64,000 nt of DNA from Novosphingobium resinovorum (lineage in GTDB: Bacteria > Pseudomonadota > Alphaproteobacteria > Sphingomonadales > Sphingomonadaceae), in assembly GCF_001742225.1 (NCBI RefSeq), contig NZ_CP017075.1, positions 744,001 to 808,000 on the forward strand. The letters run 5' to 3'. This document shows, one piece after another, positions 58,314 to 64,000 of the stretch. The position numbers were made by a program, and so were the translations under genes. Position 1 is the stretch's first letter. Each line of letters begins with the position of its first letter. Under the pieces are notes generated by a model. That model worked only from the letters and a program-made list of their open reading frames with translations, did not search any database and had not been told where the DNA came from.

Positions 58314-59117
58314 TCAAGAGCCTTTGAATTGCGGTGGCCGCTTTGCGAGAAAAGCGGCGACGGCTTCCTCGTGGTCGGCCGTGGCGTGGGCGGCGGCCTG
58401 CATGGCCGAGGCCATCTCCAGCAGCGTGGCAAGGTCCGCACGGCGGCCTTCCCACAGCAGCCGCTTGGTCATCCGTACCGCGTGCGGTGGATTGGCGGCG
58501 ATGCGGCGGGCGAGGGCGCGGGCGGCGTCGAGAAGTTCGCCATCCGGTACCACGCGGCTGACGAGGCCGCAGGCCAGCGCCTCGGCGGCGTCGATCGGAT
58601 CGCCGGTGAGGGCCATTTCGGCGGCTTTAGACCAGCCGATCACACGCGGCAGCAGCCACGAGCCGCCGTCGCCCGCGATGAGGCCGAGCTTGACGAAGCT
58701 CTCCGCGAACTTCGCGCTCTCGCCCGCGATGCGCAAGTCGCACATGCAGGTGAGGTCGCAGCCCGCGCCCATGGCGGCGCCGTTGACGGCGGCTATGATC
58801 GGCACTTCCAGCGCCGCAAAGGCGAGCGGGAGCCGCTGGATGCCGCGCTTGTAGGAAAGACGCGTGGCGGCGGGAGACCCGGCGTTGAGGGTGCCGCCGG
58901 GCTTCATTTCGTTGATGTTGCCGCCGGAGGAAAAGCCCTTGCCCGCGCCTGTCAGGATGGCGACACGGGCCTGCGGGTCCGTCTCGAGCCGGGCGAGGGC
59001 GGCGAGCAGGGCCTCGATGACCTCGGCGTCGGAGATCGGGTTGCGCAGTTCGGGGCGGTTGAGCGTGAGGAGGACGATGCCCTCCTCGTCGATTTCGTAC
59101 AGCACCGCATCGCTCAT
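58314..59117 (-). CDS. Enoyl-CoA hydratase/isomerase family protein
   Basis: The 267-residue crotonase-fold enzyme shows the oxyanion segments GAGKGFSSGGNINEM and IAAVNGAAMGAGCDL. The second catalytic Glu of typical hydratases (ESFVKLGLIAGDGGSW) is partly altered: Asp and Gly occupy the GxxPGxGG region. This allows a hydratase, isomerase or other acyl-CoA reaction. It lies 57 bases before ribB on the same strand but probably belongs with the upstream dehydrogenase. Confidence 0.88.
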   Translation of the reverse strand: MSDAVLYEIDEEGIVLLTLNRPELRNPISDAEVIEALLAALARLETDPQARVAILTGAGKGFSSGGNINEMKPGGTLNAGSPAATRLSYKRGIQRLPLAFAALEVPIIAAVNGAAMGAGCDLTCMCDLRIAGESAKFAESFVKLGLIAGDGGSWLLPRVIGWSKAAEMALTGDPIDAAEALACGLVSRVVPDGELLDAARALARRIAANPPHAVRMTKRLLWEGRRADLATLLEMASAMQAAAHATADHEEAVAAFLAKRPPQFKGS

Positions 59118-59155
59118 CGCCTGTCTTCTTCCGTCCTGTCGCGTCGAAAGCTCAA

Positions 59156-59197
59156 CCTAAAGACCGGCAGCGGTCCCGGATCAAGTCCGGGACGACG
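59156..59197 (+). repeat. REP-like element (CCTAAAGAC...GTCCGGGACGACG), copy 2
   Basis: This matches 27785-27826 over about 42 bases, including the same GTCCCGGA / TCCGGGAC stem and TCAAG loop. It lies between the enoyl-CoA hydratase and short-chain dehydrogenase genes, close to the stop of the latter. Confidence 0.85.
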
Positions 59198-59203
59198 ACT
59201 AGC

Positions 59204-59229
59204 TATGCATCCTGCTTATGCATCCTGCT
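59204..59229. repeat. 13-bp tandem duplication at a stop codon
   Basis: TATGCATCCTGCT occurs twice in direct tandem, and the stop codon of the dehydrogenase gene falls on the junction. The single-copy form would also give a stop at the same residue, so the duplication is probably silent. Confidence 0.85.
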
Positions 59230-60046
59230 TTCGGGCCATCATCTTCGTGATATCGACCTGACCCGTGGCCAAGCCGCCCATGAAGCCGCCGTCCACCGGT
59301 AGCACGACGCCATTGACCACGCCTGCGAGGTCGGAGTTGATCAGGACCAGCGGCCCCGCCTGTTCTTCCGGCGTGGTGTAGCGGCCGAGCGGCTCGGCGG
59401 CGGCATCGACGACCTCCTTGCCGGACACCGCGTGGAAGGTCGCCATCATCGGCGTCTGCGTGGGCGAGGGGAGCGAGCAGTTGATGCGGATGCCCTGCTT
59501 GATCAGGCGGGCACCCATGAACTGCGTCCAGACGATGACGGCTTCCTTGGAGAACGCGTAGCCCTCGCCGACCTGGTCCATGTTCGCCTCGCACCAGTCG
59601 AGACCGGCCTGGAAGCCCTGCGTCGCCAGCAGTTGCATGTGGACCGGGATACGGCGGCTCCAGCCGAGGCCGCCCGTCGAGGCGATCGAGACGATCGCGC
59701 CCTTGCTTCCCATCAGCGGGATGACCTGCTCGGTCAGGTGACGGGTGCCGAGGAAGTTGACCTTCATCGTGTCCATGGCCGGAAAACCGCCTCCGCCAGG
59801 CAGCCCCGCGCAATTGAACAGGGCGTCGATCTTGCCTCCTACGCCGCTGACGGCGGCCTCGAGGCTGGCCGGATCGCGCAGATCGATCTGCGTGAACGAG
59901 GCCATCGGCACGGCGCTTTCCTTGAAGTCGAAGCCGTGGACCTCGGCGCCGAGCGATACCAGCAGCTTCGCGGCGGCCTCGCCCATGCCGGAGAAGCAGC
60001 CGCTGACGATTACGCGCTTGCCCTTGTAGCCCAGAACATCACTCAT
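59216..60046 (-). CDS. Short-chain dehydrogenase/reductase (coniferyl-alcohol dehydrogenase-like)
   Basis: The 276-residue NAD(P)-dependent oxidoreductase has the cofactor loop VIVSGCFSGMGEAAAKLL, NCAGLPG, the catalytic Ser in VSIASTGGLGW and the YxxxK pair in YAFSKEAV. The end VVNGVVLPVDGGFMGG is standard. The FSGMG variant of the glycine motif and the long central insert resemble coniferyl-alcohol or 3-alpha-hydroxysteroid dehydrogenases. It is followed by an enoyl-CoA hydratase, so it may belong to an acyl or aromatic degradation step. Confidence 0.88.
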   Translation of the reverse strand: MSDVLGYKGKRVIVSGCFSGMGEAAAKLLVSLGAEVHGFDFKESAVPMASFTQIDLRDPASLEAAVSGVGGKIDALFNCAGLPGGGGFPAMDTMKVNFLGTRHLTEQVIPLMGSKGAIVSIASTGGLGWSRRIPVHMQLLATQGFQAGLDWCEANMDQVGEGYAFSKEAVIVWTQFMGARLIKQGIRINCSLPSPTQTPMMATFHAVSGKEVVDAAAEPLGRYTTPEEQAGPLVLINSDLAGVVNGVVLPVDGGFMGGLATGQVDITKMMARKQDA

Positions 60047-60233
60047 TGGTCGGTCCTTCCTCTCACGGGCGTGGTGCTGGCCGGGGCCGGACCTGCCGTT
60101 TCCTTTGCCCGTAGCTATGCGCTGTCGCGGCCCGGGTTCAACCGTCGCGGCGGGTCATCGCGGACACGATGGCGGAGGCCGTCTTTCTATCGGTTCGGCA
60201 CTTTGCCCATCGGCGGCTACGGGCGCGCGGCCG

Positions 60234-61358
60234 TTACGCTTCGGCGCTGGCGCCGTCCGCGCGACGCCGCTCTGCTTCGGCGCGGTGATGCTTGCGCCGT
60301 TCGAGTTGCCTTGCCGACGGTATGCCGTCGTCGATCAGGTCGGCCAGTACCGCCCCGCGCTCTCCGGCTGGGCGAGCCGGACCGACCGTGGTGTCGCAGA
60401 AGGTCTGGCGCTCGATCTCGGCATTGAGCAGCGCGCCCAGCAGCACACCGTAGGCCGACAGGAACAGCCACATCAGGAACACGACAATGGCCGAGAGCGA
60501 ACCGTACGTCGCATTGTAGTCGCTGATGTAGGCGACGTAGAGCGAGAACCCGAAGGACACCGCCAGCCACAAGAGCGTGGCCAGCAGTGAGCCGGGCGCC
60601 AGCCAGCGCCATTTGGCGGGGCGCCGGTCCGGTCCGTAGCGCATGATGAGCGCGAACCCGGCGCTGCCCAGCGTGATTGCCGCCACCCAGGTCAGCACCT
60701 TGAACGTCATCTGGGTAGCGCTGCCGAGATATACGCTGGTCTCGGTCTGCAGCCAGGCGAAGACGCCGCCGGAGAGGACTCCGGTGAGGGCCAGCAGGAT
60801 CGCCGCCAGCGTCAGGCCGCCGGTGCGCATTGTGCGGGCGATCACGCCGCGCGTCTCGCGCTCCTCGTTGATGATGTTGAGCGCGCTGACCATTCCGCCC
60901 GCCGCACGCATGCCACCATAGACCGCGAAGAACAGCGCGATAACGAGGGCAAGTCCGGTTACGCCCGAGTTCGTCGAGATGATCCGCAGGAGTTGCTCTT
61001 CCAGCAGGCGGGCGACTTCGGGCGGCACGACATCGACGATGCTGTCCATCTGCTCGCGCACCATGCCGACGTCGGCGACAAGGCCGTAGACCATCACGGT
61101 TGCGGCGATCAGCGGCGTCAGGGCAAGGAAGGTGTAGAACGCAAGCCCCGCCGACAGAAGCCCCAGTTCATGGAACCCGATCATGACATAGACCCGCTTC
61201 ACCACTCGAAACCATGCCGCGCGCGGCATCGCCAGCGGGGAACTGGCATCTGAGCCGGGGACGGTTTCGGATGCGGCGTTGCCAGCCCCGGATCCCGCGC
61301 TATTCACTACAAGCCTGTGTGAACGAGGGAACTTTCGCTGTTGCAATGCGATAGGCAT
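60234..61358 (-). CDS. YihY/BrkB family inner-membrane protein
   Basis: The protein, up to 374 residues, has the six-helix YihY/BrkB domain. Seen are LGLLSAGLAFYTFLALTPLI, the central VYGGMRAAGGMVSALNIINE, and WLAVSFGFSLYVAYISDYNATYGSLSA followed by WLFLSAYGVLLGALLNAE. A basic C-terminal tail follows. The function is unsettled; some members were once taken for RNase BN. The start is uncertain: ATG 61358 lacks a ribosome site, and GTG 61307 or ATG 61229 would remove a disordered N-terminus. It is divergent from tamA. Confidence 0.87.
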   Translation of the reverse strand: MPIALQQRKFPRSHRLVVNSAGSGAGNAASETVPGSDASSPLAMPRAAWFRVVKRVYVMIGFHELGLLSAGLAFYTFLALTPLIAATVMVYGLVADVGMVREQMDSIVDVVPPEVARLLEEQLLRIISTNSGVTGLALVIALFFAVYGGMRAAGGMVSALNIINEERETRGVIARTMRTGGLTLAAILLALTGVLSGGVFAWLQTETSVYLGSATQMTFKVLTWVAAITLGSAGFALIMRYGPDRRPAKWRWLAPGSLLATLLWLAVSFGFSLYVAYISDYNATYGSLSAIVVFLMWLFLSAYGVLLGALLNAEIERQTFCDTTVGPARPAGERGAVLADLIDDGIPSARQLERRKHHRAEAERRRADGASAEA

Positions 61359-61408
61359 TCTCAGGAGGGGCCGGGCAGACCGGTCCGGAAAAGGGGTGAT
61401 TCGTCGCG

Positions 61409-63736
61409 GTGTCCATGTTCAGGCTAATCGATCATCGGCCGGATCGTTCCCTGTCCTTGCGTCATGGATGTGCCGGCGGCGCGGTCGCCCTGGTACTAGC
61501 TCTGGGTACGATGTTGCCGTCGGGCAATGCATCGGCGCAGACGAAACCTGCCGAAGAGACAGCAACCGCCGCCCCTTCGCCCAAGCCGGATCAGGGGGCG
61601 GCACAGGATCTCGAAGCAGGGCAGGTTCAGGTGCCGGCGCTACCGTCCGACTCCGCCCTGCCTCAGGTCGATCCGATCATCCCCGATGGCGAGTTCAACT
61701 CCTCGATCCCTGCGCTCGACACCTCCGACGATCCCGAACTCGACAAGCCGCTCGAATCGATCGACGCTTTCGAACGGCGCATGGCGCAGCAGCAGAGTGG
61801 CGCGAAGCCCACTGAAGGTGCCGCGCCTCCCGCCGGTGACCCTGCTCTGGCGGATGGAGACACGGTCGAGGCGATCGGCGACGCACCCGTGCGTGACGCC
61901 GAACTGACTGCGCCGCTGCCGCCGATCGATCAGTTCGAGGTCACTCCGGTCCAGATCGCCGAGGGTGATGCCGCCGAAAAGGACGTGGAGGTGCGTTATC
62001 GCCTCGACATCAAGGGCCTCGAACTTGCCGACAAGGAGACGGATACCGACCTCGAAGGTCAGTTCGACGCGCTTTCCGCGCTGAAGAAGGGTGACGGCAA
62101 GGCCGCCAACAGCGCCATGATCGCCGCGCGGCTGACCGAGGACAGCCAACTCATGCAGACGGTCCTCGCGTCCGAGGGCTGGTACAGCCCGCAGGTGCGT
62201 ACGCGCATGGACCCGTCATCGGATCAGGACAAGCCAGGCTTGACCGCGGTGATTCAGGTTAACCCGGGCAAGCGCTATGTCTTCTCCGACATTCAGGTGA
62301 AGGCCGACCCGACGGTGCCGCCCAGCCTGATCGCGGACAACTTCCCGCTCAAGGTGGGCGAGCCGATAGTAGCGGAACGTGTGCAGGGCGCCGAGGCACG
62401 GGTTGCCGTGGCTCTTCCCGAGAACGGCTATCCTTTCGCCGAAGTCGGCCAGCGCGATATCCTGCTCGATCAGGACGCGGGCAACGGCGTCTATACGCTG
62501 CCGGTGACGGTCGGCCCGCGTGGTCGCTTCGGCGGTTTTACAACCGACGGTGACATGGCCTTCGATGCGAAGCACATTCAGGTTCTCGCCCGGTTCAAGC
62601 GCGGCGAGCTTTACGACAGCCGCAAGGTCGATGATCTGCGCAAGGCGCTGGTCGCCACCAGCCTGTTCTCGACCGTTGCGGTCGAACCGCAGAAGACGGG
62701 CGATCAGGCCGGCGACGGCACCGAGTACGTCACGCTGCACGTGAAGCAGGATGCCGGTCCGCCGCGCACGATCGCCGGGTCGGTCGGCTATGCGGCCGGA
62801 GAGGGCATCACGGCTCAGGCCACCTGGACTCACCGCAATATGTTCCCGCCCGAGGGTGCGTTGATCGCGCATGCCATCGCCGGTACGCGGCAACAGGGTG
62901 CGGGCGTAACCTTCCGCCGCTCCAATGCGGGCAAGCGCGACCGCACTTTCGAACTGGTCGCCGAGGCGTTCCACAACGACTACGACGCCTATAGCGCCTA
63001 TACCGGGCGTATCGCCGCGCGCATCGCCCGGGATTCCACGCCCATCTGGCAAAAGCGCTACACCTATGCCTTCGGCGTCGAGATGCTGGGCACAGCCGAG
63101 ACGGATTACGATGCTGCAAGCGGTACTCGCAAGCGGCGCACCTATTACGTTGCGGGGCTCAACGGGCAGGTCGGGTTCGACACTTCCGACGATCTGCTCA
63201 ACCCGACCAAGGGCTACCGCCTGACTACGCTGATCCAGCCGGAAGCCACCGTAAGGAACGGCTTCGATCCCTACATCCGCGCGCGGCTCGATGCCTCGAC
63301 CTACTACCCCATCAGCGACAGCTTCGTGCTGGCGGGAAGGATCCGCCTCGGCACGATCCAGGGCGCAGGGCTGTTCGACATCGCCCCATCACGCAGGCTC
63401 TATGCGGGCGGCGGCGGCTCGGTGCGCGGCTTCGCCTATCAGGCACTCGGTGAGCAGGCGCCGGACGGCAACCCCGTCGGCGGTCGCAGTCTGAACGAGG
63501 GGTCGTTCGAGGCGCGCTATCGCTTCGGCAACTACGGCGTCGTTGCTTTCGTCGATGCCGGTCAGGCCTACCGCGAGACGATGCCGCAGTTCAACAATCT
63601 GCGCTATGGCGTCGGCATCGGCGGCCGCTTCTACACCAACTTCGGGCCGATGCGGCTCGACGTGGCGACGCCGATCAACCGGCAGCCGGGTGAATCGCGT
63701 TTCAACATCTACGTATCGATCGGGCAGGCGTTCTGA
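61409..63736 (+). CDS. tamA: Omp85-family outer-membrane assembly protein, TamA-type
   Basis: The 775-residue protein has a signal peptide (to about residue 44, ending NASAQ) and a Pro/Asp-rich low-complexity stretch (45-190). POTRA-like domains (about 195-450) and a 16-strand Omp85 barrel follow, with the LNPTKGYRL and SVRGFAYQALGE signatures and final F. With TamB it helps insert proteins or move lipids to the outer membrane. The reading starts with GTG at 61409; ATG two codons in is equally likely. tamB begins within its stop codon. Confidence 0.92.
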   Translation: MSMFRLIDHRPDRSLSLRHGCAGGAVALVLALGTMLPSGNASAQTKPAEETATAAPSPKPDQGAAQDLEAGQVQVPALPSDSALPQVDPIIPDGEFNSSIPALDTSDDPELDKPLESIDAFERRMAQQQSGAKPTEGAAPPAGDPALADGDTVEAIGDAPVRDAELTAPLPPIDQFEVTPVQIAEGDAAEKDVEVRYRLDIKGLELADKETDTDLEGQFDALSALKKGDGKAANSAMIAARLTEDSQLMQTVLASEGWYSPQVRTRMDPSSDQDKPGLTAVIQVNPGKRYVFSDIQVKADPTVPPSLIADNFPLKVGEPIVAERVQGAEARVAVALPENGYPFAEVGQRDILLDQDAGNGVYTLPVTVGPRGRFGGFTTDGDMAFDAKHIQVLARFKRGELYDSRKVDDLRKALVATSLFSTVAVEPQKTGDQAGDGTEYVTLHVKQDAGPPRTIAGSVGYAAGEGITAQATWTHRNMFPPEGALIAHAIAGTRQQGAGVTFRRSNAGKRDRTFELVAEAFHNDYDAYSAYTGRIAARIARDSTPIWQKRYTYAFGVEMLGTAETDYDAASGTRKRRTYYVAGLNGQVGFDTSDDLLNPTKGYRLTTLIQPEATVRNGFDPYIRARLDASTYYPISDSFVLAGRIRLGTIQGAGLFDIAPSRRLYAGGGGSVRGFAYQALGEQAPDGNPVGGRSLNEGSFEARYRFGNYGVVAFVDAGQAYRETMPQFNNLRYGVGIGGRFYTNFGPMRLDVATPINRQPGESRFNIYVSIGQAF

Positions 63737-64000
63737 TGGCCGGCCCGGAGGAGAACAGCGAAGGCATGGCGCCCCAGCCGGAAACCGAAGCCACCGAGGT
63801 CGTGGTCGAACAGCCTTCGCGCTGGCATCGCATCCGCGTAAGGGCGCTCAAGACCGTCGCCTTCGTGCTGCTGGGCGTCGTCGCATTCCTTGTCGCAGTG
63901 GTCCTGGGGATCAATACCGGCCCCGGCCGCCGCTTCGTCGCGGACCAGATCGCCGCGCTTGAATTCCAGAACGGCATGAAGATCACCGTCGCGCGGATCG
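63736..64000 (+). CDS. tamB: Translocation and assembly module TamB, N-terminal part (cut by window end)
   Basis: Only 88 residues are present: an acidic N-terminus, one membrane anchor (VAFVLLGVVAFLVAVVLGIN), then GPGRRFVADQIAALEFQNGMKI, the usual opening of TamB/AsmA-like proteins. ATG at 63736 shares a base with the tamA stop (TGATG). The full protein would be well over 1000 residues and span the periplasm. Confidence 0.88.
   Translation, partial: MAGPEENSEGMAPQPETEATEVVVEQPSRWHRIRVRALKTVAFVLLGVVAFLVAVVLGINTGPGRRFVADQIAALEFQNGMKITVARI

Overview
The window is high-GC, densely packed bacterial chromosome. It most resembles an alphaproteobacterium of the order Sphingomonadales, probably Novosphingobium or a close relative. 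This is an inference from gene content and protein style: two large TonB-dependent receptors with Ile/Val-rich TonB boxes, a YqeY-DnaG-RpoD block, a RibB with a degenerate RibA half, DUF4170 and DUF481 proteins, a TamA/TamB pair, and several palindromic intergenic repeat families. No rRNA, tRNA, CRISPR array, prophage or insertion sequence was seen.

0-20 kb is accessory and nutrient-scavenging. It holds a siderophore-type TonB receptor in an operon with a beta-propeller/amidohydrolase fusion, a zinc alcohol dehydrogenase, an M20 peptidase translationally coupled to a secreted amidohydrolase, and a Tat-exported glycosidase-like protein. A TetR-controlled divergent unit follows (Rieske oxygenase plus FAD oxidoreductase, with a palindromic operator), then an APC amino-acid permease, a second TonB receptor and a TPR-sulfotransferase.

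20-35 kb is housekeeping: DEAD-box helicase, purL, xseB-ispA-coaD, a periplasmic cyclophilin, queA and tgt (queuosine), a secreted nuclease behind a Pho-box-like array, an ABC exporter with a DUF481 protein, a pentapeptide-repeat protein and rpsD.

35-46 kb holds the leftward operon rpiB-glyA-membrane protein-nrdR-trmJ, a Kazal-type lipoprotein, a stand-alone M17 N-domain protein, and yqeY-dnaG-rpoD. 45-51 kb holds carA and carB, separated by two small genes. One of these is strikingly AT-rich and ends one base before the carB start; it is the best candidate here for an undescribed acquired function.

51-64 kb holds greA, a DUF4170 protein, a four-gene YqjD/YqjE-like membrane operon, eno, a MarR regulator, ribB-ribH (RibB carries an N-terminal helix-turn-helix and its promoter a near-palindrome), an enoyl-CoA hydratase, a short-chain dehydrogenase, a BrkB-family membrane protein, and tamA followed by the truncated start of tamB.

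Coordinates use the start codon I consider most likely. Many starts were moved inward from the longest open frame on the basis of ribosome binding sites, signal peptides or coupling to the upstream stop.
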